Positions 41,134-52,930 of a DNA stretch of 64,000 bases are shown here, piece after piece. The stretch is from Photobacterium sp. TY1-4. GTDB taxonomy: Bacteria; Pseudomonadota; Gammaproteobacteria; Enterobacterales; Vibrionaceae. The position numbers and the translations under genes are program-made. Within the stretch, counting starts at the first letter, position 1, and every line of letters starts with the position of its first letter. The stretch covers positions 3,224,001-3,288,000 of the forward strand of contig NZ_CP099734.1 in NCBI RefSeq assembly GCF_025398175.1, in the 5' to 3' direction. The notes beneath the pieces were generated by a model. It did no database searches. It saw nothing but the letters and a program-made list of their open reading frames with translations, and was not told the origin of the DNA.

Positions 41134-41372
41134 AGGATTTGCGTGCTTACCGGGAACCAGACCGGGCATTATACCTTTTCATGCGGGCGCAATGTATCTA
41201 TATCATGGGAAAAACATCGATCAACCGCGCCCCTTTCCTGTCATTGATTATGCCCTGCATCCTTCCCCCAGCGCGAGATTCCTCACATTTCCTGACGAAA
41301 CGCTGACATTTCTCGGCTACACTCTGCGGCTTGCTTTCCACCCGATGAACATGAGCCACCGCCGGAGGATCC

Positions 41373-42137
41373 TTGGCAAGATATCTACTGACCTTATTGC
41401 TGCTTGCCAATGCGACTGCTTACGCCAACGATGAAGATCAACCCAAGCGACCGCGCTCTCCCTGGGCGAGCGAGCTGGAGCTGGGTTACCAGGCCCTGGG
41501 CGGGAACTCCGATTCCGAGTCGCTCAACGCCCGCGTCGGACTCACCTATGTCAAAAACCAGTACCGGCATACCACCGAGGCCAAGTATCTGCTGGCCGAG
41601 AAGGACGGCGAGGAAGACAAACGCAAGGGCCAGCTTGAGCTGCAAAGTGACAGAAAGATCAATGACAGTACCTATGTGCTGGGGAACGTCAGCTACATTG
41701 ATGATCGCTACGGGCCATACTTCAGCGACTTTACCTTTTCGACCGGTCTGGGTTATCAGTTGTTGCGGCTGGAAACCTTTCAGATGGAAGTGGAAGCCGG
41801 CCCGGGCTACCGCCACCAGGAGCCGAATATCGACGAGATCGATGATGACGATATTATCGTGCCGATGACGGTCAACGAGCTGATCCTACGGGGCAATACC
41901 AAGTTTATCTGGAAACCTTCCAAGACCGTGGAAGTCGAAGGGCGAATCACCACCATTGCCGGCAACAGTAACAGCACCCTGGAAGCGGAGCTGAACCTGA
42001 CCAGTGCCATCTCGGAACATATCGCCATCAAGCTGAGCAATACCCAGAAGCTCAACAGCTGGGTCCCGGACGGGCTGGATAAACGCGATTCCATCATGAC
42101 TATCAACCTGCTGTTCCGGTTCGATCCCGTCCGTTAA
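41373..42137 (+). CDS. DUF481 family outer-membrane protein (YdiY-like)
   Basis: This 254-residue protein has a short signal peptide (about 1-18, ending TAYA-N) and amphipathic beta strands, and ends in NLLFRFDPVR. The repeated pattern (SELELGYQALGGNSDSESLNARVGLTY, then TNSEL-like strands with KLSNTQKLNSWVP) fits DUF481, whose members are small outer-membrane barrels (salt-induced YdiY type). The start appears to be TTG at 41373, because GGAGG lies 4 bases upstream and no ATG fits. It is divergent from dnaB. Confidence 0.8.
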   Translation: MARYLLTLLLLANATAYANDEDQPKRPRSPWASELELGYQALGGNSDSESLNARVGLTYVKNQYRHTTEAKYLLAEKDGEEDKRKGQLELQSDRKINDSTYVLGNVSYIDDRYGPYFSDFTFSTGLGYQLLRLETFQMEVEAGPGYRHQEPNIDEIDDDDIIVPMTVNELILRGNTKFIWKPSKTVEVEGRITTIAGNSNSTLEAELNLTSAISEHIAIKLSNTQKLNSWVPDGLDKRDSIMTINLLFRFDPVR

Positions 42138-42223
42138 TCCTGCACACAAACCGCAAGCACACGTTCACCGAAGCGATCTCAGCTCTTCTGCCCGTTCGGC
42201 GACAAAAACCAATGCCCAGATAG

Positions 42224-42253
42224 CAAAAAACCAGCCCGAAGGCTGGTTTTCTG
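42224..42253. terminator. Bidirectional terminator between the DUF481 gene and rplI
   Basis: AAACCAGCC-CGAA-GGCTGGTTT with A-tract and T-tract lies between the two convergent genes and ends the rpsF operon on the minus strand. Confidence 0.88.
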
Positions 42254-42271
42254 TTTCAACACCAAACGTTA

Positions 42272-42724
42272 TTAGTCTTCTGCAACAACGTTCAGGTTGA
42301 TTGTAGCGAACACGTCAGAGTGCAGCTGGATGCTGATCTCGAACTCGCCAGTTGTGCGCAGTGCACCTTCTGGTAAGCGAACTTCGCTCTTCGCTACTTC
42401 AACACCTGCCGCAGTGATTGCGTCAGCGATGTCACGAGTACCGATAGAACCGAACAGTTTACCTTCATCACCAGCTTTAGAAGCAAGAACAACTGCTTCC
42501 AGAGCGTTCAGTTTCTCAGCACGTGCTTGGGCAGCAGTCAGTTGCTCAGCAACTTTAGCTTCCAGCTCAGCACGACGAGCTTCGAACATCTCAACGTTAG
42601 CTTTAGTTGCCATCACAGCCTTACCTTGTGGGATAAGGAAGTTACGTGCAAAGCCCGCTTTCACGTTAACCTGATCGCCTAGGCCACCCAGGTTACCGAT
42701 TTTATCAAGTAGAATAACTTGCAT
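42272..42724 (-). CDS. rplI: 50S ribosomal protein L9
   Basis: The 150 residues begin with the bL9 signature [27 protein letters not shown] (about 11-37), continue with a long connecting helix and end in the second RNA-binding domain. It is the last gene of rpsF-priB-rpsR-rplI and lies 38 bases after rpsR. Confidence 0.98.
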   Translation of the reverse strand: MQVILLDKIGNLGGLGDQVNVKAGFARNFLIPQGKAVMATKANVEMFEARRAELEAKVAEQLTAAQARAEKLNALEAVVLASKAGDEGKLFGSIGTRDIADAITAAGVEVAKSEVRLPEGALRTTGEFEISIQLHSDVFATINLNVVAED

Positions 42725-42762
42725 TATCTTGTCCTCTTAAACGTAATAGAAGCCGCTACCAA

Positions 42763-43309
<547 letters not shown>

Positions 43310-43316
43310 TTAACAA

Positions 43317-43703
43317 TTACTCAGCTGCAGCTTCGCCTTCAGATTGTGCTTCTGCACGCTCTTCACGACGTGGGGCACGCTCTTCTTTAGCCTTCATCAT
43401 TGGAGATGGCTCAGTGATAGCGCCTTTAGTGCGCATGATCATGTTACGGATCACAGCATCGTTGAAGCGGAAGTTAGACTCCAGCTCGTCAATTACAGAC
43501 TGCTCAGCTTCAACGTTCATCAGAACGTAGTGTGCTTTGTGCAGTTTGTTGATTGGGTAAGCCAGTTGACGACGGCCCCAATCTTCCAGACGGTGAATCT
43601 GACCACCAGAATCTTTGATTGCACCAGTGTAGCGCTCGACCATGCCAGCAACTTGCTCGCTTTGATCTGGGTGCACCATGAATACGATTTCGTAATGACG
43701 CAT
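43317..43703 (-). CDS. rpsF: 30S ribosomal protein S6
   Basis: The 128 residues start [18 protein letters not shown] and have the S6 core [27 protein letters not shown]. The C-terminus is an acidic, Glu-rich extension ([15 protein letters not shown]) that RimK glutamylates in E. coli; the RimK-like enzyme in this window belongs to a different, longer subfamily. It is first in its operon, with GGAG 7 bases upstream. Confidence 0.98.
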   Translation of the reverse strand: MRHYEIVFMVHPDQSEQVAGMVERYTGAIKDSGGQIHRLEDWGRRQLAYPINKLHKAHYVLMNVEAEQSVIDELESNFRFNDAVIRNMIMRTKGAITEPSPMMKAKEERAPRREERAEAQSEGEAAAE

Positions 43704-43727
43704 GGGTTGCTCCTTACGGATTAATCA

Positions 43728-43761
43728 GCTTCTCTAATTGGCTCGGTCATCCAGGAGAAGC
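43728..43761 (-). promoter_or_regulatory. S6:S18-binding leader element of the rpsF operon
   Basis: On the minus strand GCTTCTC (43755-43761) pairs with GAGAAGC (43728-43734) around a loop that contains GACCGAG. The ACCGA within a hairpin upstream of rpsF is the hallmark of the S6:S18 autoregulatory RNA motif. Excess S6:S18 binding would repress translation. Confidence 0.75.
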
Positions 43762-43799
43762 AAGGAACGAAAATAAAGAACCGAGAATTTGGAGGCAGA

Positions 43800-43828
43800 A
43801 TAGTACAGAGAATGGGCAATCTTAGCAA
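43800..43828 (-). promoter_or_regulatory. Probable rpsF operon promoter
   Basis: On the minus strand -35 TTGCTA (43823-43828) is separated by 17 bp from -10 TACTAT (43800-43805), about 97 bases before rpsF and just upstream of the leader element. Confidence 0.6.
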
Positions 43829-43883
43829 GCTAATTTTATCCAAGATGATGAAGGCCAATGGCCATCACGGCAGTGGCCGAAAA

Positions 43884-43917
43884 CAAACCGGCGCGGCTGC
43901 TCAGGCCGCGCCGGTTT
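43884..43917 (-). terminator. Intrinsic terminator of rlmB
   Basis: AAACCGGCGCGGC-TGCTCAG-GCCGCGCCGGTTT is a long GC-rich hairpin lying between rlmB and the rpsF promoter, with T-rich sequence on the minus side (TTTGTTTTC). Confidence 0.82.
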
Positions 43918-43941
43918 TCATGCTGTTACCCTGCTTAACAA

Positions 43942-44682
43942 TCAGGATGCCTGGCGTTGGCGTACCGCCTCAAACAGGCAGATCCCGGTCGCCACGGAGA
44001 CGTTCAGGCTTGAGACCGAGCCGGCCATCGGGATTTTGATCAGATCGTCACAGGTTTCCCGGGTCAAGCGGCGCATGCCTTCCCCTTCCGCCCCCATCAC
44101 AATCGCCAGCGGGCCGGTCAGCTTGCTCTGGTACAGATCATGTGTCGCTTCCCCGGCGGTGCCAACCACCCAGACCCCCTGCTCCTGCAGGCTGCGCAGG
44201 GTCCGGGCCAGGTTCGTCACCCGGATCAGCGGCACCACTTCAGCCGCCCCGCAGGCCACCTTGCTGGCCGTAGCGTTGAGCTGTGCCGAACGATCTTTCG
44301 GCACAATCACGGCCACGGCACCGGCTGCATCCGCGTTACGCAGACAGGCGCCCAGGTTGTGCGGGTCAGTCACGCCGTCCAGCACCAGCAGCAGCGGGTT
44401 CTCTTTCCCGGCCAGTACATCCTCGAGATCGTTCTCATTGTACTGCTTGCCCGGACGCACCCGGGCTACGATGCCCTGGTGCGACGCGCCTTTGACTTTA
44501 TCATCCAGCGCCTTGCGGCCCGCCTGCTGAATGGTGATCCCTAGCTGTTGCAGCTCATTGAGGATCGGCAACAGACGCTCGTCCTGGCGCCCCTTGAGCA
44601 CAAATACTTCAATGAAGCGTACAGGATCGGACGCTAATACAGCTTTCACGGCATGAATGCCGAAAATCATCTCATTACTCAT
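43942..44682 (-). CDS. rlmB: 23S rRNA (guanosine-2'-O-)-methyltransferase
   Basis: RlmB methylates the 2'-O of G2251 in the peptidyl-transferase region of 23S. The 246-residue protein is a SPOUT/SpoU methyltransferase with an N-terminal L30e-like domain ([11 protein letters not shown], about 6). The trefoil-knot motifs are [19 protein letters not shown] (about 101), [14 protein letters not shown] (about 193) and [22 protein letters not shown] (about 217). It follows rnr by 3 bases. Confidence 0.95.
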   Translation of the reverse strand: MSNEMIFGIHAVKAVLASDPVRFIEVFVLKGRQDERLLPILNELQQLGITIQQAGRKALDDKVKGASHQGIVARVRPGKQYNENDLEDVLAGKENPLLLVLDGVTDPHNLGACLRNADAAGAVAVIVPKDRSAQLNATASKVACGAAEVVPLIRVTNLARTLRSLQEQGVWVVGTAGEATHDLYQSKLTGPLAIVMGAEGEGMRRLTRETCDDLIKIPMAGSVSSLNVSVATGICLFEAVRQRQAS

Positions 44683-44685
44683 CGG

Positions 44686-47238
44686 TTATTTCTTCTTCGC
44701 GGCCCGTTCTTTTTTACCGGCACGTTGTTTTTTCTTGCGCGCCTTGGTGGATTTTTTCTTCTTCCCCTTGGCACTTTTGTCGTCCGCTTTGTCGCCCGGC
44801 GCCTTGTCGCCTTCAACCCGTGGGATCGCCCCGGCTTTCAGCTTCTGGCGGATCGAGCGACGCTCGTTCTTGGCTTGACTGGTCGACTCTTGCGCTTCGC
44901 CTTCTTCCACCCGGTACACTTTCAGGCTCTGGCGCTTCAGCCCTTCAGCCTTGCGCATCCGCTGTTGCTGCTCACGCTTGTCCCGTTGCTTGGCAGTTTT
45001 GCCAGCGCCGCGCGGCTTGCGGGTACTGCCGACGATATCAAAGTCAATCTGGCGATCGTTGAGGTTGATCGAAGCAACCTTCACTTTCACCGTGTCGCCC
45101 AGACGATAAACCTGACCCGAGCTGTCGCCGATCAACCGCTGGCCAATCGGATCAAACTGATAGTAATCATTGGCCAGATTGGAGATATGCACCAAGCCAT
45201 CAATGTTGAGTTCATTGAGGCGGACAAAGAAACCAAAACCGGTGACATTGGCAATCACACCGTCAAACTCATCACCGACATGATCCTGCATGTACTCACA
45301 TTTGAGCCAGTCCGACACATCGCGGGTCGCATCATCCGCACGGCGCTCGGTCATCGAGCACTGCTCGCCCATGGTATCGATGTCATCGAACGAGTAGTGA
45401 TAGCCACCGGTCGGGGTCCAGCGATCCTGGTTATTCCCGGCTTCTTTGGCGATCAGGTACTTGATGGCACGATGCAGCAGCAGATCCGGATAACGACGGA
45501 TCGGCGAGGTGAAGTGGGCATACTGCTTCAGCGCCAGGCCGAAGTGGCCGATATTATCCCCCTGGTACACCGCCTGCTTCATCGAGCGCAGCAGCATGGT
45601 CTGGATCAACTCCTGATCCGCACGGCCGTGGATCAGATGCGCCAGCGCCGCATAATCTTTCGGCGATGGCTCCAGGCCGCCCGACAGCTGCAGGCCCAGC
45701 TCGCCCAGGAAGTCGCGGAAGCCGGTCAGACGCTCTTCACCCGGGGTGTCATGCACCCGGTACAGCGCCGGCTCTTTGGCTTTTTCCACCAGACGGGCCG
45801 AGGCGATGTTGGCCAGGATCATACACTCTTCGATGATCTTATGGGCGTCATTGCGCTCCGCCGGCACAATGCGGTCAATCTTGCGATCGGCATTGAAGAT
45901 AAACTGGGTTTCCACCGTCTCGAACTCAATCGCGCCCCGCTCCTCACGGGACTGCTTGAGCGCCTTGTACATGCTGTACAGATCTTCTAAATGCGGGACC
46001 AGCGGCGCGTAACGCTCGCGCAGCTCTTCATCCCCTTCCAGCATTTTGCTGACTTTGGTGTAAGTCAGACGGGCGTGGGAATTCATCACCGCTTCATAAT
46101 GTTTGAAGCCCGACAAACGGCCGCTTTCCGAAACGGTCATCTCACACACCATACACAGGCGATCGACCTGCGGGTTAAGCGAACACAGGCCGTTCGACAG
46201 CACTTCCGGCAGCATCGGGATCACCTGCGCCGGGAAATAGACCGAGTTGCCGCGCTTAATCGCTTCGTGATCCAGCGCCGAGCCCGGACGGACGTAGTAA
46301 CTCACATCAGCAATCGCCACCCACAAGCGCCAGCCGCCGGACTTCTTGCGTTCACAATAGACAGCATCATCAAAGTCACGGGCATCTTCGCCATCAATGG
46401 TGACCAGCGGCAAATCGCGCAGATCAACCCGACCTTGCTTGGCCGATTCCGGCACTTCTTCACTCAGGCCTTTGATTTGCTTCTCGACTTCAGCCGGCCA
46501 CTGATGCGGAATATCATAGGTGCGCAGGGCAATATCAATTTCCATCCCCGGCGCCATGCTCTCACCCAGCACTTCGACGATCTTACCGACCGCATTGTAC
46601 TGGCGGGTCGCCCGCTGGGAAATTTCAACTACCACCACGTTCCCCATCCGGGCACCCATGCGCTGGTCGTTCGGGATCACGATATCCTGGGCAATCCGGG
46701 AATCATCCGGCACCACATAACCCATGCCGTCTTCGATAAAGAAACGGCCGACAATCTGGCCTTCGTACTGTTGCAGCACCCGGACCACCCGCCCTTCACG
46801 GCGGCCTTTTTTATCGGTTCCGGCGACTTGGGCCAGGATGTAATCGCCGTGGATCACCCCGCGCATCTGGTGATGCGGCAGCAGTAAATCATCTTCTTTG
46901 GCATGGCTGCCTTCCGGCCGGAGGAAACCGAAGCCGTCACGGTGGCCAATCACATGGCCTTTAATCAAATCCAGTCGCTCCGGCAGGGCATAGCATTGGC
47001 GACGGGTAAAAATCAGTTGGCCGTCGCGCTCCATAGCGCGCAGCCGGCGGCGTAAGCCTTCGTATTGATCATCCCCTTCCAGCTTCAGCTCGGTAAACAA
47101 CTGATCCCGGCTGACCGGTGCGGTAAAACCGCGGATCACTTCCAGAAGCATCTCGCGGCTAGGGATAGGGTTTTCATAATTTTGTGCTTCGCGATCGCGA
47201 AAAGGATCGACCGGTAAATCGGTAGTACCTTTGGACAT
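44686..47238 (-). CDS. rnr: Ribonuclease R
   Basis: RNase R is a 3'-5' exoribonuclease that degrades structured RNA and acts in rRNA quality control and trans-translation. It has 850 residues from MSKGTTDLP (47238). The order is an N-terminal helix-turn-helix-like region (about 25-90), two cold-shock domains (about 90-260), the RNB catalytic domain with [13 protein letters not shown] (about 282-294), an S1 domain (about 650-735), and a Lys/Arg-rich tail ending KKERAAKKK. The nsrR gene precedes it, as in enterobacteria. Confidence 0.96.
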   Translation of the reverse strand: MSKGTTDLPVDPFRDREAQNYENPIPSREMLLEVIRGFTAPVSRDQLFTELKLEGDDQYEGLRRRLRAMERDGQLIFTRRQCYALPERLDLIKGHVIGHRDGFGFLRPEGSHAKEDDLLLPHHQMRGVIHGDYILAQVAGTDKKGRREGRVVRVLQQYEGQIVGRFFIEDGMGYVVPDDSRIAQDIVIPNDQRMGARMGNVVVVEISQRATRQYNAVGKIVEVLGESMAPGMEIDIALRTYDIPHQWPAEVEKQIKGLSEEVPESAKQGRVDLRDLPLVTIDGEDARDFDDAVYCERKKSGGWRLWVAIADVSYYVRPGSALDHEAIKRGNSVYFPAQVIPMLPEVLSNGLCSLNPQVDRLCMVCEMTVSESGRLSGFKHYEAVMNSHARLTYTKVSKMLEGDEELRERYAPLVPHLEDLYSMYKALKQSREERGAIEFETVETQFIFNADRKIDRIVPAERNDAHKIIEECMILANIASARLVEKAKEPALYRVHDTPGEERLTGFRDFLGELGLQLSGGLEPSPKDYAALAHLIHGRADQELIQTMLLRSMKQAVYQGDNIGHFGLALKQYAHFTSPIRRYPDLLLHRAIKYLIAKEAGNNQDRWTPTGGYHYSFDDIDTMGEQCSMTERRADDATRDVSDWLKCEYMQDHVGDEFDGVIANVTGFGFFVRLNELNIDGLVHISNLANDYYQFDPIGQRLIGDSSGQVYRLGDTVKVKVASINLNDRQIDFDIVGSTRKPRGAGKTAKQRDKREQQQRMRKAEGLKRQSLKVYRVEEGEAQESTSQAKNERRSIRQKLKAGAIPRVEGDKAPGDKADDKSAKGKKKKSTKARKKKQRAGKKERAAKKK

Positions 47239-47356
47239 ATGCAGATCCGTTTTGGCGAAAATAGTGAGTATCTCCGCCTTTGGGTGAACAGACGGGAGAC
47301 AGGCTGGGCCTGTCGCCACGGAATAAAGCTAAGAAGTTATTGATTCGTTGTTACGA

Positions 47357-47788
47357 TTATACGACAGGACGGTCCAGAAGGACACGAAGCGGTGGATTAT
47401 CGGTCACCATGCTGGCCAGGGTATGTTTGTCCAGCTCAGCCAGAAATGCACTTCGCGCGGTATCCAGCACCCCTTTGAGGCGGCACGCCGGGGTAATATG
47501 ACAAAAATCGTCACTACAATTGACGATCTGCAACGGTTCAATCGCCCGAACCACATCCCCGATCACGATTTGCTCTGCCGGCATCCCCAAACGGATCCCG
47601 CCATTTTTTCCCCGCACTGTCTCCACATAGCCCAACTGACCGAGCTTATTGATGATCTTCACCATGTGGTTACGGGATACGCTGTAGATATCTGTGACTT
47701 TCGAAATACTGGCCAACTCACCTTCCGGGAGGGTCGCCAGGTAAATCAGGGCCCGCAGGCCATAATCAGTAAAACTCGTTAGCTGCAC
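47357..47788 (-). CDS. nsrR: Nitric-oxide-sensing transcriptional repressor NsrR (Rrf2 family)
   Basis: NsrR represses NO-detoxification genes and is released when NO attacks its iron-sulfur cluster. The 143-residue protein has a winged-helix domain ([19 protein letters not shown] at the start) and cluster cysteines C91, C96 and C102, the same spacing as E. coli NsrR. The start is GTG at 47788, because AGGAGG lies 7 bases upstream. It is divergent from hmp, its expected target, with NsrR-like boxes between them. Confidence 0.94.
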   Translation of the reverse strand: MQLTSFTDYGLRALIYLATLPEGELASISKVTDIYSVSRNHMVKIINKLGQLGYVETVRGKNGGIRLGMPAEQIVIGDVVRAIEPLQIVNCSDDFCHITPACRLKGVLDTARSAFLAELDKHTLASMVTDNPPLRVLLDRPVV

Positions 47789-47830
47789 AATAACTCCTCC
47801 TGCTGCCATTTTAATCTGGTTATTGACTAA

Positions 47831-47878
47831 AAGATACAGATCAGATACAACTTATAAGGTGCATTAAATATACAACTT
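47831..47878. promoter_or_regulatory. Two NsrR-like operators between nsrR and hmp
   Basis: Two 23-bp imperfect palindromes, 47831-47853 (starts AAGATACAG, ends ATACAACTT) and 47856-47878 (starts AAGGTGCAT, ends ATACAACTT), match the NsrR consensus of AAGRTGYAT-type half-sites. They are separated by 2 bases, just before the hmp start. This would place both the divergent genes under NO control. Confidence 0.72.
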
Positions 47879-47901
47879 TAAAAAGAGAAAGTCATTCAGC
47901 C

Positions 47902-49086
47902 ATGATTAGCCAACAAACCATTGAAACCGTCAAAGCTACCGCACCGATCCTGGCCCAAACCGGCCCGGCCCTGACCGCCCATTTCTATGAGCGTATGTTC
48001 AGCCATAACCCTGAACTCAAAGATATTTTTAACATGAGCAACCAGCGCAACGGGGATCAGCGCGAAGCCCTGTTCAACGCGATTTGTGCTTATGCCAACA
48101 ACATCGATAACCTGGCGGCCCTGCTACCAGCTGTTGAAAAAATTGCGCACAAGCACACCAGTTTTATGATCACCGCCGAGCAATATGCGATTGTCGGCGG
48201 CCATCTGCTGGCCACCATTGATGAGCTACTCGCACCGGGACAGGCGGTGCTGGATGCCTGGGGCGAAGCCTATGGTGTGCTGGCGAATGTTTTTATCCAG
48301 CGTGAAGAAGCGATCTATCAGGAAAATGAGCACAAACAAGGCGGCTGGCGCGGCACCCGCACCTTCACGCTGACTGAGAAGCAACGTGAGAGCGACACCA
48401 TTACCAGCTTCGTGTTCAAACCGGTTGACGGCGAATCGGTCGCAACCTTCAAGCCAGGCCAGTACCTGGGGATCGCACTGCAACCCGCCGGTTTTGAGCA
48501 CCAGGAAATCCGCCAGTACAGTCTCTCCGGCGCCCCTCATCCTGATCATTACCGCATTTCGGTCAAACGCGAGGCTGGCGGCAAGGTCTCCAGTTATCTC
48601 CACGATACGCTGCAAGTCGGCGATCGCGTTGAGCTGGCCCCGCCAGCCGGGGACTTTTTCCTTGACGTCACCCCACAAACCTCGGTTGCCCTGATCTCCG
48701 GTGGTGTCGGCCTCACTCCGACCCTGTCGATGCTGGAAAGCCTGCGCGATCATCAGGCGGACGTGCACTGGATCCACGCCACAGAAAACGGCGCCCAACA
48801 CGCGTTTCGCCAGCATGTCCAACACCTGGCCGCGCAGTCAGCGCATATCGCGACCCATACCTGGTATCGCGAGCCACAAGCCGAGGATCGCCCGGCGGAA
48901 GATTTCCAGTATCAGGGCCTGGTCGACTTGTCCAAGCTGAGCGCAGCGCTTGACAACCCGGCCATGCATTACTATTTCTGCGGCCCGGTGGGCTTCATGC
49001 AGCATGTCGCCCGCCAGTTGCAGGCGATGGGGATCAGCGAAGAGCGCCTGCATTACGAGTGCTTCGGTCCGCACAAAGTGCTTTAA
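47902..49086 (+). CDS. hmp: Flavohemoglobin, nitric oxide dioxygenase
   Basis: Hmp converts NO and oxygen to nitrate using NAD(P)H. The 394-residue protein has an N-terminal globin domain (1-140) with distal Tyr29 (AHFYERMF) and proximal His85 (IAHKHTSF). An FAD domain (about 150-255, with RQYSLSGAP near 207) and an NAD domain with [15 protein letters not shown] (about 264-278) follow. It ends [17 protein letters not shown]-type sequence lies upstream. The last codons form the first unit of an 18-bp tandem repeat. Confidence 0.96.
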   Translation: MISQQTIETVKATAPILAQTGPALTAHFYERMFSHNPELKDIFNMSNQRNGDQREALFNAICAYANNIDNLAALLPAVEKIAHKHTSFMITAEQYAIVGGHLLATIDELLAPGQAVLDAWGEAYGVLANVFIQREEAIYQENEHKQGGWRGTRTFTLTEKQRESDTITSFVFKPVDGESVATFKPGQYLGIALQPAGFEHQEIRQYSLSGAPHPDHYRISVKREAGGKVSSYLHDTLQVGDRVELAPPAGDFFLDVTPQTSVALISGGVGLTPTLSMLESLRDHQADVHWIHATENGAQHAFRQHVQHLAAQSAHIATHTWYREPQAEDRPAEDFQYQGLVDLSKLSAALDNPAMHYYFCGPVGFMQHVARQLQAMGISEERLHYECFGPHKVL

Positions 49087-49140
49087 TCACACAAAGTACG
49101 TTAACCACACAAAGTACTTGAACCGCACAATGCTTTAACC
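49071..49140. repeat. Tandem 18-bp repeats at the 3' end of hmp
   Basis: Units begin at 49071 (GCACAAAGTGCTTTAATC), 49089 (ACACAAAGTACGTTAACC), 49107 (ACACAAAGTACTTGAACC) and a 16-base unit at 49125 (GCACAATGCTTTAACC). The first contains the last Hmp codons and the stop, so the array grew out of the gene end. Confidence 0.85.
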
Positions 49141-49188
49141 ACGGCGGGGATCGCTCCGACACCGCTTGGTTCAGCTCCCCCAGAAACG

Positions 49189-49216
49189 CAAAAGAGAGGT
49201 CAATGACCTCTCTTTT
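49189..49216. terminator. Bidirectional terminator between hmp and motX
   Basis: AAAAGAGAGGTC-AAT-GACCTCTCTTTTT is a near-perfect stem with A and T tracts between the convergent genes. Confidence 0.88.
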
Positions 49217-49282
49217 TCGATTCTCGATTTGGCTTACGGCTTCACAGTGCAAAAATTTCTTCCGCATCGCCGCGATGACAGC

Positions 49283-49909
49283 TCACCAGAAGGTATCCCG
49301 GCGCTTGGCCCGGGCAATCACATTACCCGGCATCCGGGTTTCCAGGCTGGTGCGCAACCGGGTGATCTGGCGGTGTTTCTGGCGACTGGCGGTCACGGTG
49401 TTATATAACCAGCGATAGGCATCTTCAAAGTCCAGCGGGCTGCCATAGTCCCGGAGTAACAGCTCTGCCAGCTGGATCCGGGCATCCACATGCCCCATCG
49501 AGGCCGCTTCCCGTAAATACGGAATCGCACGTTCCTGATCCTGTTGCACCAGAGTGCCGGTGGCATAATAGCGCCCGAGTTGCTCCAATGCGGCCGGTGA
49601 GCCCTGATGCGCCGCTGACTGCATGTAATACACCCCCAGCTCCACATCCCGCTCGACACACACGCCCCAGGCCAGCATATCCCCGTACAGGAACTGATAC
49701 GACGGTGACTCGACCCGGACTGCCCGGGCTTCAATATCCTGGACCAACTGGCAATCATCCGCCTTGACACGCTCCAAGTGCGTATTGTTTTCAAACAACC
49801 GGTTCAACTCATTGTCGCTATAAACGGGCACTGCATCACCGACATCTTCCAATGCATGCGCAGGTGTTGCAGCCAGCCATGTAAAAAGAAGCAGGGTATG
49901 CAGTTTCAT
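49283..49909 (-). CDS. motX: Sodium-driven flagellar motor protein MotX
   Basis: MotX is a periplasmic T-ring component that positions the PomA/PomB stator at the polar sodium-driven flagellum. The 208-residue protein has a signal peptide (about 1-19, ending AHA-L) and Sel1-like repeats (about 90-170, for example SPAALEQLGRYYATGTLVQQ and ARIQLAELLLRDYG). Its position next to purA is the arrangement seen in vibrios. It identifies the host as a polarly flagellated Vibrionaceae-like bacterium. Confidence 0.9.
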   Translation of the reverse strand: MKLHTLLLFTWLAATPAHALEDVGDAVPVYSDNELNRLFENNTHLERVKADDCQLVQDIEARAVRVESPSYQFLYGDMLAWGVCVERDVELGVYYMQSAAHQGSPAALEQLGRYYATGTLVQQDQERAIPYLREAASMGHVDARIQLAELLLRDYGSPLDFEDAYRWLYNTVTASRQKHRQITRLRTSLETRMPGNVIARAKRRDTFW

Positions 49910-50091
49910 GAAAACTTCTCTGTTGAACCGTAGTTACCTTATCGGCGGTTCGGGATCAGACTTTAATCACTTTATCAGAAATTCGGCAATTTTTTGCCAC
50001 TATGCCGTGAATCCATGGCGAAAAATTTGACGCAACAATATCCGGCCAAGATTGGGAGCAACATCAAGCCGGATTTGCCAAATTACAGGCA

Positions 50092-50123
50092 TAAAAAAAC
50101 CAACCCCGCGGGGTTGGTTTTTT
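50092..50123 (-). terminator. Intrinsic terminator of purA
   Basis: AAAACCAACCCCGCGGGGTTGGTTTT flanked by A and T tracts forms a perfect hairpin about 50 bases after the purA stop. Confidence 0.9.
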
Positions 50124-50172
50124 CCATCCGTCACCTGTCGGTGCGGCGTACATCAGGGATACCAGATGGCAA

Positions 50173-51522
<1,350 letters not shown>

Positions 51523-51611
51523 CTAGCACCTTCATCTTCGCCTTGCAGTCATTTTTTGACCATGGGCAATATTTTTGTCAGAAGAGCGTCACGATTGCAG
51601 GTTAGGCTATT

Positions 51612-51806
51612 TTACATACGACTGTACATCATGTAAGCAATCACGCTGCCCGCCGCCACCAGGCAGCCGCCGATCCGTCGTAAGGTATTGTCATTCTGCT
51701 GACTTAGCTGACTGACCATCTCACGCCACCCGCGCGGTGCCAGCAACGGCCCTAAGCCTTCCACCACCAAGACCAGTCCGACCGCCAGCCACATCGCTTC
51801 ACTCAT
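51612..51806 (-). CDS. yjeT: DUF2065 membrane protein (YjeT)
   Basis: This 64-residue inner-membrane protein has two hydrophobic segments (AMWLAVGLVLVVEGLGPLLAP and GGCLVAAGSVIAYMMYS) separated by REMVSQLSQQNDNTLRRIG. This is the YjeT/DUF2065 pattern, and it sits between hflC and purA as in E. coli. Function is unknown. The start MSEAMWL (51806) is preferred over an in-frame ATG at 51827 that lengthens the protein by 7 residues. Confidence 0.85.
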   Translation of the reverse strand: MSEAMWLAVGLVLVVEGLGPLLAPRGWREMVSQLSQQNDNTLRRIGGCLVAAGSVIAYMMYSRM

Positions 51807-51941
51807 GGTTTCTCTCACTCGCCCCATTTGGGTGTCAATCCATCATTGCGCCCGTATTATCCTGCTATCGCCTTCCCGGAGCCAGACGCCAGGCAAAAAA
51901 AAGACAAGGCCGGAGCCTTGTCTTTTCGGGTTCTGCAGCGA

Positions 51942-52928
51942 TTACTGCACACCGTTCGCTTCTTTCATGTATTTGAAGAAGTCGCTGTTTGGATCGACCA
52001 CCAGCACATCATTCTTCGACTTGAAGCTGTTCTCGTAAGCTTTCAGGGAGCGCAGGAAGTTATAAAACTCCGGATCCTTATTGAAAGCTGCCGCATAAAT
52101 CTCGGCAGTTTTCGCATCCGCGGTACCGCGTACCGTGCGTGCTTCACGATCCGCTTCCGACAAGATCTTCGCTACTTCCAGCTCAGACTGAGCACGGATC
52201 ACTTCAGCTTTTTCTCGACCTTGCGAGCGGTGTTTCCGCGCGACAGATTCACGCTCCGCCCGCATCCGACGGTAAATCGACTCACTGATCTCATCCGGCA
52301 GGTTGATTTTCTTCATCCGGAAATCAACCACCTCAACACCCAAATCTTTCATCGCACTGATTTTGGTATCGGCCAGGACGTTGGCCATAATCTGATCACG
52401 CTGGCCTTCGATCTCTTTACGCGGCGCAACTTCGGCCACAATCTCTGTAGCCGGCGCATCCGCCAGTTCATCACTCACCGAGCCCAACGCATCACTATCC
52501 GGACCGGAGACGATCTGCTTGATTTCACGCGAGCCGATTTCCGAGCGCAGGCTGTCGACCACTTTACGTTTCAGCAGCGCTTCGGCTGTCGAGACATTAC
52601 CGCCACCGGTAGTCAGGTAGTACTGCCCAAAATCTTTGATGCGCCATTTCAGATACGTATCAATGATGACGTCTTTTTTCTCAGACGTGACAAAGCGGTC
52701 GGCCTGATCATCCATCGTCTGGATACGGGCATCCAGCATCCGTACGCGATCAAACACCGGCACTTTGAAATGCAGGCCCGGCTCATAAATCCGCGCGATT
52801 TCATTGTTGTCTTTCAGGATCCGACCAAACCGGACGACGATACCGCGCTCGCCTTCCTTCACCACAAACATTGACATCAGCAATGCTGCGATAAAGATGA
52901 CAATCACTGGGATCATTAATTTACGCAT
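51942..52928 (-). CDS. hflC: FtsH protease modulator HflC
   Basis: HflC forms with HflK a periplasm-facing cage around the FtsH protease and modulates its degradation of membrane proteins. The 328-residue protein has an N-terminal signal-anchor (MIPVIVIFIAALLMSMFVV) followed by an SPFH/prohibitin domain (about 25-200) and a coiled coil (KHRSQGREKAEVIRAQSELEVAK). It starts 2 bases after hflK. Confidence 0.95.
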   Translation of the reverse strand: MRKLMIPVIVIFIAALLMSMFVVKEGERGIVVRFGRILKDNNEIARIYEPGLHFKVPVFDRVRMLDARIQTMDDQADRFVTSEKKDVIIDTYLKWRIKDFGQYYLTTGGGNVSTAEALLKRKVVDSLRSEIGSREIKQIVSGPDSDALGSVSDELADAPATEIVAEVAPRKEIEGQRDQIMANVLADTKISAMKDLGVEVVDFRMKKINLPDEISESIYRRMRAERESVARKHRSQGREKAEVIRAQSELEVAKILSEADREARTVRGTADAKTAEIYAAAFNKDPEFYNFLRSLKAYENSFKSKNDVLVVDPNSDFFKYMKEANGVQ

Positions 52929-52930
52929 GA

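Noticed and set aside
41198..41410. ORFs overlapping the dnaB to DUF481 intergenic region
   Set aside because: The TTG start with GGAGG explains the real gene at 41373; the others lack RBS and composition.
43317..43703. Idea that the RimK-like enzyme modifies S6 in this organism
   Set aside because: The enzyme has the RLAN extension and a different subfamily signature, and the gene is not linked to rpsF. The acidic S6 tail alone is not enough evidence.
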